64,000 nt of DNA from Cercospora beticola (GCF_033473495.1 NC_088939.1:3100001-3164000); one strand, 5' to 3'. Shown: positions 10,413-23,668, counted from the stretch's first letter. Numbers and translations: made by a program. The notes: generated by a model not told the origin, from the letters alone.

Positions 10413-13400
10413 TCACATCGCAAAGCGACTGTAAAGGCTCTCGACCGAATTCGTACCTTGTGCTCCGGGAACAGGTTTCCTCCTCACAGTGCCGCTGAAC
10501 GTTGGAGTATGATCCGCTGCTGGCTTGACAGTATTGCTATTGCTCGGAGTTCTCGAAGAACCCATTGGTCTAGGGCCCGTCAAGCCCTTTCGAGCAGGAC
10601 TGTTGATGTTAACAGCCTTGGCAGAAGCAACCTGCGGATCTGGGGACATCTGTTGTGGAACAAAGGTTAGCATTCGTCTCGCATACCGCATGATAATGCA
10701 CTGGCTCCACCTGAGTACATTCTCTTCATGCAGAGTCCGTCATAGCACCAGCTCCCCAATGCAGCCACCTCGGAGCTCAAGTTATTGCTGTGAAGGGTAC
10801 AGATCAACTTACATTTCTCCCACTGTCAGTCTCCAAACTGTATCGCACCTCCTCAATGGGCTCTAGCAGATGACCGGAGCCATATGGCGAAGTGTAATAT
10901 CCGCCTTTGCTGAAGCCGCTGTTGCTGTATTGCGGTTCTTCCCATTCTTCCGGATCATCGTACTTGATCTTGGGAGGCACAGCAGGCTTCTGTTGTGGAA
11001 CCAGTGGGTCCGCATCACTGCCATCTTTGCGATTGCCATACTTTTCCTGATGGTTGAGGCTCACGGGGCTGAGAGGCTCCACTTGTGTAAGGCGATGCCG
11101 CGCCAGCCCCGCCGTGCCAGACGAACCCCACGCGGATGGGTCAAAGTCGCTTACAGTCCGCTGTGAGAGGTCTGAATTTGTGCCTGCGGGGTCGTCAAAC
11201 GAATGTGCTTGAGACTCCAATGTGTTCTGGTGCCGCGAGGTTGTGCCCTGCCTTGGCTGCGGATGCTGCAGAAGCAGCGAGTTGCGGTGAGCCTGGTATT
11301 TAGGGTCGTCAAATTGTGCCTCGTCGTCTTCTTGGACGGGCGAGTCTGCCGGGTCATATCCTTGCGAAGCATGTTGCTTGGCGGATGCCTCGGAGGGTAT
11401 CAGAGGAGATGGAGTCCGTGTCAATCTGCTGCTCGCTTGGCTACGCATGCTCCGGGTTTCTGCGTACTGTCCGGCATTCTGCTTCCGTGGAAGGGTGTCT
11501 TTCGAGCGGAAAGAAGACCTGTCGTCATCGTAATCGTCCAAGGAGGATCGAGAGGAATCGAACGACTTCTTTGGCTCCTGGGTCTGCTTCGGACTGTCGA
11601 GCGTTGCTGGTTCCGGCGCTGCGGACGAGGTTGTGGTACGCGACCATCGGGATATCTTGGGCACACTCATGCCGAACAACGACGAGCTGTTGCTCTTGTG
11701 TTTACGTTGCTTCTCAGGAGTTTGGTCGTTGTTGGTCGCCACATTGGGCTGTGGGGGTGTGTTCCTAGGGGATAACCCGAGAGTGCGTTGTCGCTCCTGT
11801 GTAGGCGTCAACAGTCGTTCGTTATTCTCGAATTGGTGATTGAGTACATGTGCTTCATGGGGCTCCAACTCATCATCACTCTCTTCGAGAACAGTGCTCA
11901 CGCGGTTGTCCGAGCCACGGCGCCCGTCATAGCCAGAGTGGAATTGCTGCTTCTCACGCGGTGTGATCGGAAAGTGGCCCGATTGACTGGGCGTGCTCGA
12001 TGTTCCTGCCTGTCCCTCAGGCTCGTAGCCAGAATCTTGAGTGGCGCGCATGTTCTCGTAGGTATCCATGCTGTCTGCAGTGAAAGAACGGTTGAGCGGT
12101 GCGCCCTGGTTCTGTTGATACTTCAAATCTTCGACGTTGTCCAAAATCTGCATAAGCATCTCTTCAACTCTGGCAAGATCCTTCGCACTCTTGCCGCCCG
12201 TGAGACCTTTGAGAGCGCGACTGAGAACACCTTTGCGCTTTTGCTGGATGTCCTCTTCTGAGTTGACTTGCCGACGAGGCGTCCGAGGCGAAGGCACTGG
12301 CTGCGGACGAGGGCCACCAAGAACCCTCTGTGCAGTGAGTTCTGCGTCACGATCGGTATTCTGCATGATCAACTTGTCCTGCTCCGCGATGAATTTTTTC
12401 ATTTCATCGAAAGAAGACCGCATCTCCGCTGCGCTGCGAACAAGGGTGACCAAGATTTCCGTGTCGCGCGCGTTGCGCTGAGCATCCCGCACGGTCAAGT
12501 GGTCCATAAGAGCCACGATGTCTTTCGACTCTATCCGGTCCATTCCTTTGCCCGTGGACGCATCATACAGAGGCGAATCCATACCGTGCGAGTTGCCACT
12601 AACTTGTCGCATGTGTCTCGGGTCTGCGGAAGCAGGGGAGAATGGGTCATCGTCACCCAAGTCTTGAGCGTCCATGGCACGGTGGTATTCCTCCAGGTCC
12701 TGCTTACCATAGACTTCGGCTTTAGGTGTGATCCCGCCTCCAGAGCGCGTCCGTCCGTCGGTGGCATAGCCTTCGTCTCGGAACGAGCGGCCGGTCGGTG
12801 TGGCCTCGCGGTCGATTTCGAAATCTCGGTCGTCCTCGACCTTAGGCTGGCGGCCAGCGTGAGCTGCTGCAATGGCTGCAGCCCCGCCTGCTGCGGCGCC
12901 TGCAAGCATGGCACCTTTGCTGAGTCCATTTTTCTGCTCGGTGCTGTTGCGATTGCTCTCAGGCTCCGGCGTGTACGGCCATGTGGATTTTCCTGTTGCA
13001 TCACCGCCAAGTGGTCCTTGAATGATTGATGGATTGGTCTGCAGATCTGACTGCGAGTCGAAATGGCCAATCTCCGGCATTGGGTCTTCCGCGAGCGGCA
13101 ATCCGCTGGCAGTCATAACGGGTTTGTCGTCTATCCGCTGTTCGCGCACAGGGCTCTGAGCAGGTGACTGTCCGGAAAGGTTACGTGCATGCCCTTTTAT
13201 GGCAGCCCACCGATCTTGACTGGGGATGTTCTCACTCATTGTCGAACCGTTGTATATTGGCGACTTTTCCTGGCCCATCTCCTTCAGCTGCGCAGCCATC
13301 CGATCACTGTAGCTGCCGCCATTGGACTTGCCAGCACTGCTGGTGGCAGAAATGACATGGCTGCTGACGGTGGACGGCTCCATGAGTGACGCTACTGCAG

Positions 13401-15930
13401 ATTCCACCGCCACTGGAGTATGAACATAGTTGGGCGCGAGACCACCACCGTCGATGTCTCGAAGCCCTTGCTCGTCATGCTCTCCAGTTTCGTCAAGATA
13501 GCTATCGTCTGTGTACATGGTGAAGCGCTTCGCGTCCTCGGGATATGGGTTCGTCTGATACGAATCGCGGTTCGTTGCCAATGAGTCGCGGTATTGGTCG
13601 TTGATCAAATGTTGGCGTTCGAGCCATTCATCTGCAGTTTCGGCTCCAGGTGTGCCCGTTCCTTCACGCCAGAATGCAGCATCGTTTCTCTCAACAGGAG
13701 TTTCGCGCCCTTCTACGCTCACATCGCGTGAGTGTTTCGCCGATTGAGCCAGCCTCTGCGTCGTTGGCGCTGAGTCCGATCGTAGCGACGATGGTGACTT
13801 CTGACTTTCGCGCAAACGGTCAACAGACGAATGTGACGCCGCACTCCTTGGTCGAAGCCCTTGTGGAATCAGCGGACTATCCTCAAACGTTCTGCGAAGG
13901 CTCGAAACGCTCTGCACCGGACTGCCGCTGCTAAGCTGCCGCCGTGGTGCTGAGTCTCCATAGCCATCGGCATCCACATGTCGACTGTCAATGCTTTTAG
14001 CGGCCGCGGCTCCCCCGAGCCCAGCTGCAGCAAGTGCTGCCAATCGCGTCTTGTTTGATATGCCGCCATTGGGACTCTTCACACTGGCAGGACTCTCGCG
14101 GGCTGGACTATTCAAAGGCGAATTCTGCAAATGCAGATTTGTGTGGCTCATACCGAGGTTCTTGTCTTGTCTCGAGACTGGCCTAGTCGGTGTGCGGGAG
14201 GAAGTAGGGGAGGTTCCATCACCCAGTGACCCACGAGATACCTCTCTGATAGGAGTCCGTATCTCTGCAGAATCTCGAGAAGAGGGCTGGTCGTTGTTCG
14301 ACGATAGTAGGCTATCGCGAGTCACATCTGAGTCGTTGATTGCGCTTGCGAGAGGCATTGCAGGGACTTTCTCCTTCTTGGTATAAGTCTCTTCAACGGA
14401 GTCGTTAATGCTTGCTGACCGGCTGCGGCTGCTCTTTGACTTGGATCGTCTCTTGCGTCGCTCACTAAGATCGCCCTGAGAGTCATGATGCCTCAATGCT
14501 GCGGATGTAAGTGCACCACCAGCACCACCTGCTGCAAGACCTGCTGCTGCAGCACCCCGCAATCCGTTTGTGCTCCGGCTCGACTTTTTCCTCAGCTTGT
14601 CCTCTGATTCATAGCTGCCCTCGCGAGAATGCCTGCCAGAAGAACGGCGACTTGTCGAGGGTCGATCCGAGTGCTCGCGGCTGGATCTGCGATGTTTGAC
14701 TCGCTCCGAATCTCCTCTGGAAAGTACCACGCCTGGGTCGTCTCCATCGCGGTTGAGCACCACTTTTGGTCGTGATACCAGGTGTGGTGTGCTCGAAGAT
14801 TTGCTAACTTTCCTCTCCAAGCTTGTACTGCTTGCCCCCATCGACCCACTTCGACTGTCATCATACTTGTGCAGCTTGCGGTCAATTTTCTGGTCCTCCT
14901 TCATCTGATTGATTTCGGGCAAAATCATGCGCTTGATCGTATCCTCCACCATCTCCAACAATTTCGGATTGTTAGTCATGCTGCGGGCCTGAGAATGGCC
15001 GGATCGGTAAGAACGATCGCTCCTGTTCGAGAGGAGACTCGACTCGGCACCAGTCACAGCGTCATCTTCGGAGCGCTGTGATTTCGATGACCGCCGGCGG
15101 TCGCGCGTGTACCCTTCGGCCTCAAAATCTCTGCTGCTCGAGCGACTGGATTTTCGAGGTGTGGTCGCAGTGGCACCCAGCTTCTCCATGACTCGCTGCG
15201 CAATGCGGTCTCGGCTGTTGGTCCTGCTTTGACTACCAGTCCTCCGGGGCGCCCTCAAATACGCAGTTTCCTTGGCAGCTGTCGTATCGTCATAGCTGAG
15301 GTCGCTCTCCAGAACGGAGTTCTCGCCCTCCAGCATGCTGTCTGGCGGCATGGACGAGACGTTTGATTCGACCGGCGCATACATCAGTCCGCGCGATGAC
15401 CTATCCGGTCGAGAAATGTCGCTGTTGTTGAGCACTTCGATCTCCACTGGCGGATGCGCAGAGACGTTGCTATCTGAAGACGCACTCAGCTCGGTGGCTT
15501 CACTTTGCTTGCCGCTCGGCAGCGGAATTCTCCTCGTGTAGGAAGGCTTGCGGTCACCACCGATGGAAGTGATCTGAACGCTGTCCCCTCCACTTCTCCC
15601 CTTCTTCGCGGAACTCGGTGTGACCTTGACCCGCACGCTGGGCCTGCTGCGGCTTTTGTCGCCAGTCTTGCTCGCCTCGAAATACTCAATCAGCAAGCTT
15701 GTCTGGCTCTTCTGCCGCCCGTGCTTGCCAATGCCGCCTCCCTTGCCGCCGGCGGTGACCTTCTGGGTCGAGATGGTGATGGGCCGGCCGTCCTCAGGAA
15801 TGGTGTAGTGTGTTTTGTCGGTGCGCGACGTGACGTTGGTGGCCACTTCGGTATCTCCTCCGCTGGTGTCGTTCTCGTCCATGGACTCAGTCGGCGCGGG
15901 GAGCGGCGGACGGCGCGAGTCGATGCCCAT
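10413..15930 (-). CDS. Large disordered Ser/Arg-rich protein with coiled coil, function unknown
   Basis: Two exons, 10813-15930 and 10413-10649, joined in phase 0 across a 163-nt GTAAGT...CAACAG intron; 1784 residues. I chose the first ATG, at 15930. Composition is dominated by Ser, Arg, Asp, Pro and Thr with many RxxS/SP sites, so heavy phosphorylation is likely. Two short predicted helices stand out: one with TIKRMILPEINQMKEDQKIDR (about residue 335), and a longer conserved-looking block near residues 1150-1290 (LTVRDAQRNARDTEILVTLV, FDEMKKFIAEQDKLIM, KGVLSRALKGLTG, ARVEEMLMQILDNVEDLK) that should form a coiled coil. Three Ala/Gly-rich hydrophobic stretches occur (see findings). I recall similar long proteins as conserved hypotheticals in filamentous ascomycetes but cannot name a characterised one. 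It could be a scaffold or septal-pore type protein; that is speculation. Confidence 0.85.
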
Positions 15931-17470
15931 GTTAGAATGCAAACAAGACACAGGCGAGCGATTGTTGACGACACATCACTTTTGCCAGTGGGGCGGAGAT
16001 GCTGCCCTGCGCGCTGCCGTCGTACGTGCGCCGCGTCGGCTGCAAGCGCTTCGGGGGCAGTTGCAATGGATTTCTTGTTTCGGTGGCGGGTCGAGTTATC
16101 GGCGAGGTGCCACAAGCAGGGATCGTTGAAGTGCGTCTTGCAGGTTGCTCGTCGGACGAGTAAGCACGAATCCGCGCGGTTGGGCGGCGAGCGAGGGTGC
16201 GGTGGTGAATGCGGCGGCGGACGGTATGGTATGCGGTCTGCTCGACGGTGGACGAGTAAACAGATCGATGCTCACCAGCGGCGGCGGCGTAGTTCCTTCG
16301 GTGCCAGGTGCAGTAGCTGCGATGCGTTGTTCCACGCTATCTCGAAGCTAGTTGCCATGCACCTGCCTGCTTCTTGTCCCTCGAACGGAGCTCCGCTCCC
16401 GCTGCTGCCCTGCGCGTTGCACCGGCTGCGTTTGCGCTGGCACGGAGGACTGTGAAGTGTGGGAGGATTGCCAATATCGAGGAGTACAACACGGCGCAGT
16501 AGCACGACGACGGTGAAACACATCCAGCGCTGATCGCCTGCGCGGAGCAGCAGTGGCTGGACAGAGTTCACTACAGGGTCTCCAGGCCAACCGCCAAACA
16601 AATCCCGGTAGACGATCCCGACGCACGACCTATCAGATCCGCATCGCCCCGGACCTGCGCGCTGTTCTCTTTATAAGTTGATGGAGTATACAAGAGAAGC
16701 CATGGTGGTGAAGTCAAGAGATAATACTGATAGGCTGGCCGCGACGTTGGACCTGCTACCCCTCCATTCCACCGTCCCGTGCCAGCCCAGCGGATGTTCA
16801 ACAGGCGCAAAACGAGCGTGCAACGTCTGCAAGATCCCTACCAGATCTCAAGCACACGGACCAAACGGTGAACGAATCGCTTCCCGCTTTCGGACCTGCG
16901 TGGACCTTCGTCACCAACCTCCTCGATGCGCCGTGTGTGGACAAACTGCATCTCAACAGACTGTCAGCCAGTCGTCCTAGATTTCACGACTATGGCGATA
17001 TCAATCCCTGCCTGATGGGCGACTGTCGCTACTGAGCCGCCCATGCTGAGGCCTGGTCAGGCATGGTTGTGGTCGCGGATCTCATGCGCATCCACTTGTG
17101 TACCTCGAGGTGACCACTTGGTGAGCTCTGAGTGCTGACAGCACAACCAAGTCTCTGTCCAAACAAAAGGACACTAATAGTGGCTGCCGATGCTACTGGA
17201 GGATAGCAGCTTTCACCGGTGTGCTGTAGATGCATTGTGCCTCGCTCTTCTGACGAATGGAGATGCTCAAGACGCCATGCTGCCCGAGTACATCGCCAAA
17301 GCGTGCCTGCAATCCGATCACATCGTCACCATGCGCATGGCCGGTATGTCTCGTCAGCTGGATGGATGACGATGCCTGGGCTGCTTCTATCTAAAGTGCC
17401 AGCTGCAATTGCTGAGCATGGCGCCATTGCACTCGATTGAGCGACATGGTCCTATCAGCCCTCTGTATGG
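15931..17470. other. Intergenic: promoter of the large gene and 3' flank of DUS3
   Basis: GC-rich upstream region of the large gene (about 15.93-16.7 kb) followed by the 3' flank of DUS3. Open frames on both strands are composition-driven and carry no recognisable domain. No RNA gene or repeat seen. Confidence 0.5.
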
Positions 17471-19963
17471 TCAATGAAGGTCAGCGAAGCTCTGTGCTAC
17501 ATTATCGTGAGACACCAACCACAACTTACCGGCTTCGATCTCATAGCTGTTGCTTTTGTGCTTTGGCTGAAACTGAAAGTCTTTGTGGGCTGGACCCAAG
17601 AACATCTCACTGCGCCTGGTCAGCATGTCGGTCGCACTGTGGACTTGTGGCGCTACGCCTCACCTGATCTTGATCCAGTCTTTATAATTGGCACTGGAGA
17701 GGAGAGTCTCAAGGTCGTTGCGTCCACGGAATGCTGGCGGCCGATCGCCGAACTTGGGTGGCATGTGCTCCAACAGACCGATCGGAACCTGTGTTATCAG
17801 CATAGAGCTCCATGGGAATTGGAGCGAAACTCACATAACGACAGCTGAAACTGAGCCATTCGAGTAAGAAACGTCTCGTGTTGCCTACTCCCATCTCGTC
17901 TGCTCCCCAATATTCGAGACCTGAGCGCGGTGCGTTTGATTAGCAAATGTCTCACGCAAAACACACAAAAGTGGTGCCAGAAACTCACCATTGCGGCAGA
18001 ACTGCTCAATGTAGCCAAGGCGCTCAGATGCAGTTTTGTCAATGTTCTGCTCTGACTTAATTTCTTCGAAGATCCACGGCTTGACGAGGGCACCGCGACC
18101 AATCATAATACTGTCGACGTTGGCCTGCTGAATATGGTTGTTGTAATCGTCAAAACAAAGAATATCGCCATTGCCACAGAAGTACGGCAGTCCATCTTGT
18201 GTATTCGGCATATCTCGGGCATCCGCCTCTCGAACGGTATCGGCAAGATCCGCCTCCTTAGCTCTGAGTCGCTTCACTAGGCTGGCGCATTCGGCGATGT
18301 ACTCCCAGTTGGCTTCTCGGGTGTATCGCTGCTGTCGAGAGCGTCCGTGGAGGGTGATAGCCGCCACGCCAGCAGGTCCAAGGTTCGCATCCTGGGCATC
18401 TTGTCCACCGAGAATGAGTCTTTCAACCAGCTTGGTTGCATTTGGATATTTGTCTTTCGTGCCCATGCGGATCTTCACTGTGATGGGGATCTCTCCAGAT
18501 ACGGTGTTCATTCCGCGCAATTGCTTCTCCAGCTTCCCCTGGGCGTCGAGCAAGGCAGAACCTGCACCAGTACGACAGACAAGATCGATCGGACACCCGC
18601 AGTTCAAGTCTATCGCTCGAAGTTGATGGCATAGCGCTGTCAGAACTTCAGTCGTCTTGATAGCGAGCCACGGCTTATTTGCTGCGATTTGGACGCCAAA
18701 TCGGATGTCCTTGCTGTTGTCATAATCCTTGACTGGATCCTTTGGGGAATAGGCAGGCGGGACGAGCTCGGACTCATGCGCCTTGACAAGAGCCCACTCT
18801 CCTTTCTCGCCATTGAGAAGTGGAAGACCCATGGCCATTTCCGACCATGTCACTTGAGCTCCCAGCCCTGTACAGAGTCGGCGAAAGGGCAAATTGCCCT
18901 GGGTGGTCAAAGGTGCCAATACCGGTGTCTCGGGTCCGTAGTAGATGCGTCGCTTCTCCGATGGACGAAGTGGAGGCTCAGTATACATCGCACGATTCTC
19001 TTCTTGATCTTCTCTGATTTTGTTCCCGTCCTCGCCAAGTTGGCTGTTGAGCCACTTCAAATATGTCTCCGACTTTGGAGTTGGCCACTTCTTCTTCCGG
19101 AGAGTGATCTTGTCGGCGTTACTCAAAACATTCACGACTCCAGCACCGTCTTGCTCATCTTCATCTGCAGCCTGGTCTGGCGCACCTTGGTTGCCATTGC
19201 TCCCCTCGCTGTGTGCTTGCACCAGCTCCTTCCGCCCGTCTTCTCGGTCGATCTCCTTTGAGTGACTGCTAGCCCACCGACATTTCCACCCGTCCTTGCA
19301 CTTTCCCTTGGTTTCGAAGATCGGGCATTTGCCATTGAACGTTTGCATGTCTTCTCGCTTACCTTCTTTCAGATATTTGCGAATGTCGTGCTCCATCCTG
19401 CATTTATCTCCATATGGGCAATTGACAGGATCAAACTCGTTCGCCCAGTGCCTGGTCCTGCATAGAGCAATTGCATCTCGCGAACTTCCAAAATTGCGAC
19501 CCTTGTTCTGTCCCTGTTTGCTCTTCTTGCCGCCACGACCAGCTACGGGTTGTACTTCTGACTTACCACCTGCCTCTGCAGCATCGTCATCGTACGAAGC
19601 ATTTGTCCACTGCAGACTCGAGACATCGATCAGGTATTCCTTTTTGATAGGTGCCACGCCTTTCTGTCGTTCTGGCCGAGGCGCTGTCTCATTCTTGATC
19701 TCGCCAGCGACTGGTACGTCAGGTCCTCCATTGACAGCGGAGCTGTCGTGTTCAACCTTGACTCTCTTCCGCGGAGACTCCTGGAAATCTTCTCCGAGAT
19801 GCGTCTGTCCATTCAAGTCCCCGTGCCGCTCGATCTTCTCGGCTTTGGTAGTGGCTGAGTCGCCAGGTAGAATTTCGCTCTGCGGATTCGCGCTTCCCTG
19901 TGTGGCCTCAGATCCCGCAGCCAGTTGTTGCGACGGCTCCAGAGGGTTGATTGGATCCGCCAT
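17471..19963 (-). CDS. DUS3: tRNA-dihydrouridine(47) synthase [NAD(P)+]
   Basis: FMN-dependent reduction of uridine 47 in the variable loop of tRNAs. Exons are 17989-19963, 17835-17920, 17664-17788 and 17471-17609, about 774 residues. The N-terminal 130 residues are charged and disordered. Two CCCH zinc-finger segments follow ([15 protein letters not shown] with CRMEH, and [10 protein letters not shown] with CRWASSH), the hallmark of Dus3 versus other Dus enzymes. The TIM-barrel domain carries [11 protein letters not shown] with the catalytic Cys, [22 protein letters not shown] and [16 protein letters not shown]. The C-terminal helical part ([47 protein letters not shown]) appears only after splicing three short introns, all in phase. 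The last codons are uncertain: reading straight through ends at TGA 17471, and a 41-nt intron near the end is an alternative. Confidence 0.93.
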
Positions 19964-20381
19964 AATGCCTGCGTCTGGCAGCTCGTTGGCGACTTCGTTG
20001 GTAGATTGTTGCGATCAAGTGGAAAGCGGTATTTTCAATTTCACTTTGAAGCTCCAAGCCAATGGATTTCGGCAGCGGAAGCCACCAGCCACAGACAGCG
20101 CCACAAGTGGGGACTGATGGGAAGTGACGACGCGAGTGACGTTTGCGCGTCCAAGTTCCTCGTGCTCCTAAACATCTCACACAACCTTGCTGCCTTTCCT
20201 TTGGAGCTTCCTACAATCCCACTTCAGCAGGAAACATCACCTTGGAATACTTCACGATCCACTTGACCTCTCCAAACCTTCTGACGTCTATTTGCAACGG
20301 TTGCCTGCTGCGCCGAGCCTCCCAAGTCCATACCGCCCTTCCAGCCAGAAGTGGGCATACTAGCTCAGCTCTTCCGCAACC

Positions 20382-21286
20382 ATGACGCTCTACTACAGTC
20401 TGGTGAGTACTTGATATAGCTACCACCTGTCCCTCTTGTTTACCTACCTACCTTCCTCAAACTCTCCTCGCCCAACAGCCAGCACAGCATCCACAATGCC
20501 TAGTCTCATCTACGCTCCAGTACTTCGAGCTACCAGCCACGTTGCCTCAATGCACATACTGACAACCCTCTTTAGGTCTTTGCACTGCTTGTCTTCGAGA
20601 TGGCAGTGTTCATGACACTCATCATTCCGCTGCCATTCAAGGTCAAGCGCGGCCTTTTCACCTTCATATCGGAGAACCCACTGGTCGCAAAACTACAATA
20701 TGGATTAAAGGTCGGTCAAATAGCCTCGAAACAGTGACATGGAGTTGACAAGGACCAGATCACATTCATATTCATTCTGATCCTGTTTATCGACAGCGTC
20801 AATCGCGTCTATCGCGTCCAGGTTGAGCTGGCTCAAGCCAAATACAACCAGGGAGCCGGCGGCGCTGCGTAAGTCGACAATGATTGCGCTCCCGGAGATA
20901 CGAACTGACAAGCTCTTAGTGTTGTGGCAGGCAGCGAACGCATGGAGGTGCAGGCTCGCAAGTTCTACTCTCAGCGCAACATGTACCTTTGCGGATTCAC
21001 CCTCTTCCTTTCGCTCATCCTCAACCGAACCTACGTCATGATTCTCGACACCCTTCGCCTGGAGGAGAAGGTCAAGAGCTACGAAGGAGGTGGTCAGGGT
21101 AAGACCTCTTCGGGCTTGGGCGAGGCTGGTGGTCTTGGCGAGATCGCACGACTGAAGAAGGAATTGGCCAAGCGCGATCAGGACATTGAGACCCTCAAGA
21201 AGCAGAGCCAGGGTCTTAGCGACGAGTACAACCGCCTCGGTGACCAGGTCTCGCCACAAGACAGTGTGCCAAAGAAGGACCGGTAG
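20382..21286 (+). CDS. BAP31/Yet family ER transmembrane protein
   Basis: ER integral membrane protein related to mammalian BAP31 and yeast Yet1/Yet3, thought to act in sorting of membrane cargo at the ER. Exons are 20382-20402 (7 codons), 20576-20710, 20759-20868 and 20920-21286; 210 residues. It starts MTLYYSL and continues VFALLVFEMAVFMTLIIPLP (TM1), a short loop, ITFIFILILFIDSVNR (TM2), then MYLCGFTLFLSLILNRTYVM (TM3). A cytosolic coiled coil (IARLKKELAKRDQDIETLKK) follows. The C terminus is KKDR, an exact KKxx dilysine ER-retrieval signal. All phases close. The 21-nt first exon and 173-nt first intron place the ATG well upstream of the bulk of the gene. Divergent from DUS3, with about 420 bp between start codons. 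Confidence 0.93.
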
Positions 21287-23518
21287 ACGATGCACATGCA
21301 ATACATGATGCATGGCTCGGACAACAGGGCGCTGCGGTGAAGGCATAGATTATCAGAGTTCTATTGGTGTGCTGGGGGAACACATGGATATGGAATAAAA
21401 AATGACGGGAGCGAGAATCCCTAGATGTAACGGTATAAAAATGGGCTTGCAAAAATTCGCTGTTAAACAAGAGATCAAAGGTGTAGGTTGCGCGCTCGAA
21501 CAAGCGGCTCACGACTCTTGCCCAAACTTGCGTCTTCCCACGGTCCACATACAACATGCTGAGTCAAGGAGTGACTGGAAGGCTGTCAATCGAGTCCGAA
21601 GATTGATACAGCCAGACAGCTGCAGGGCCTTGGCCACTCACCACTCACCAAATGTGTGCGCGGTTTTATTAAAACACAGAAGACTCCGTCAATACATGCC
21701 TTCGGCCGAAAGTATTGAACGACCAGAAACAAGAGCTTTGCAAAGCGTTCCACCCAGAACTATTCAGTCTGACCCTCATCCACTTATGCTTAGTCCGTAA
21801 TCTCTGACCTTTTTTAACACAGTTGAAACCCACAAACAGGCCTCATTCTCACTAGCCATCTCTTTCCTGCCGCTCAGCAAGATGCTAAGCAGAGATCCGA
21901 ATACGAATCTAGATCTTGCTGATGTCGTTAGCAGGTTAAGTTCTAGCTAAGACTTTAGCTGGGTCAAGAGGACGATGCGCAGGGAGGCTGTTGTTACAAC
22001 CTCTTTCCTGGCCTTCCCAACAGTTCTAGACACCCCTTCTTGGTAGTCCAAAAGCCCGCAATGGGCCAATGGCTTGGGACAGCATCGGCCATTTTTCTAT
22101 CTCAGCATCGTATTTAGAGATTGAAGCTAACATCGCAACACTCGAGATATGATTTCCCGACATCTTAATCTTCCACGCCTCTGGTACCGCGCAGGTTAGT
22201 GTGTCCGACAACCACGAACAGTAATGGATCAGTGGGTGATTTAGGCTAAAGATCACGTGCGGCTACGAAACAGCACTCAGAACTGGGAGGTGTGACAAAG
22301 TAGAATGCCTGTGAACGTGCAAATGTTTCCGCTTCATTGTCTCTATACACTTCGGGATGCTTGCCGGCATAAGAAAGTAATGCTATTTCTTGCAGAATAC
22401 TAGCAAAGCTAGTGTGTATGCGTAGTTCGTTTCAGAGTTCTAGCTAGAGCTGCAGGGAATAAGCCCTGCAGCGCCAGCACACAGCCATCCGTTGCTTAAA
22501 ACCACAGGGCGGTGTCCGCGTGTCGAGAAACGTTGCCGGATTTCACTCTGGAGGAAGAGCGAGCAGTTTCAGATCTTAACGAGGGGCGGTTGCTGATGCT
22601 TCAGCGAAAGGGATATCGGAAATCGGCTGCACTGGAGAATATTGAGAGACGGGCTTAAATTGGAACCGACGTCACAAAGATTGGGACGCCTCGTATCCGC
22701 CGTGACCGTGACGGTGGTGGTGGGCACGCGTGCGCGTGGGTGTGAAAGTGTGGGTGTGGTCCTGTCACAGGAGCATGGGTGAAGATGTGCTCCTGTACCT
22801 CCACGCCGCCGTTGGTTGGCGCAGGACTCGAGGGAATATGTGCGAGCTGCGGCAAACCGAACGAAGGGGAGACAGATGCGATCAACTTCAAACTCGAACC
22901 GCGGCCACGGGAGGCGTTTTTCCCTGGGGGAAACTGAAATAGCTAGGCTTGGTCGCGACCAAACAGCACTTCGAGGGTCTCTTTGTCGTGTGTTGCGAGG
23001 GTCCTCGATCCCGTCACGATCGTCACTGCTCGTTGTCTGCCGTCGTCTGCGCCTGACGATGCACAGATGGCCCAGCGTGCTAATAAGATTGTTCAAGTGG
23101 CGTTTCTGTAGCGCCGAACCCTGACGGATCGCTACTTTCCCCTAACGTCCCACTACATCGTCGTTCTTGCAGGTACACGCTCTCCAGCGCATGCCCGCGG
23201 CCGTCCTGAATCGTGCGGCAGAGCAGAGCAGAGCAGCGGCGAGGTCTCCGTGCAGTGCAGTGTCGACAGACGCCATGCCAGAGGAATAGCTCGACGCGCC
23301 CGCCCGTCTGCCTGAGCAACAGCTCCATCACCTGGTCTCGGTCGGGACAGCACAATCCCTGCCATACTCTCTCGCTCGCGAGGCCCACTTGCACACCGAG
23401 CCTACCGACTGTCCCAGCGACCACCTGCGATCTCCGTCTTGATCTCGACAACACCGCCGCCCGTCCCTACGCCGCCCCTACAACGACAGCCCCCCGCCGC
23501 CAGTCCTAGCAGAGTCAC

Positions 23519-23542
23519 ATGCCTATCGCTGAACACCGCTGA
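23519..23542 (+). promoter_or_regulatory. Upstream ORF (7 codons) in histidine-kinase leader
   Basis: ATG at 23519 followed by six sense codons and TGA, 157 nt before the kinase ATG. It would lie in the 5' leader if transcription starts upstream of it, which the sequence alone cannot show. Confidence 0.35.
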
Positions 23543-23653
23543 GAATTCACGCCCCCCCGGCCGCAACTACGTACATCCCGCGTCGAATTACGCTGTGACG
23601 ACAGCCACCATCACGACGAAGCGCAAGAATCCCTTCGAGCAGCCGCGCTTGCC

Positions 23654-23668
23654 ATGCCCGCCGGCTAG
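23654..23668 (+). promoter_or_regulatory. Upstream minimal ORF (4 codons) in histidine-kinase leader
   Basis: ATG CCC GCC GGC TAG, ending 31 nt before the kinase ATG. This is close enough that initiation here would be expected to reduce translation of the main frame. Confidence 0.35.

Noticed and set aside
9917..10498. 193-residue plus-strand frame
   Set aside because: Runs antisense into the last coding exon and 3' flank of the large minus-strand gene and has incoherent composition.
16096..16626. Overlapping frames upstream of the large gene
   Set aside because: Present on both strands in GC-rich DNA, mutually overlapping and without motifs.
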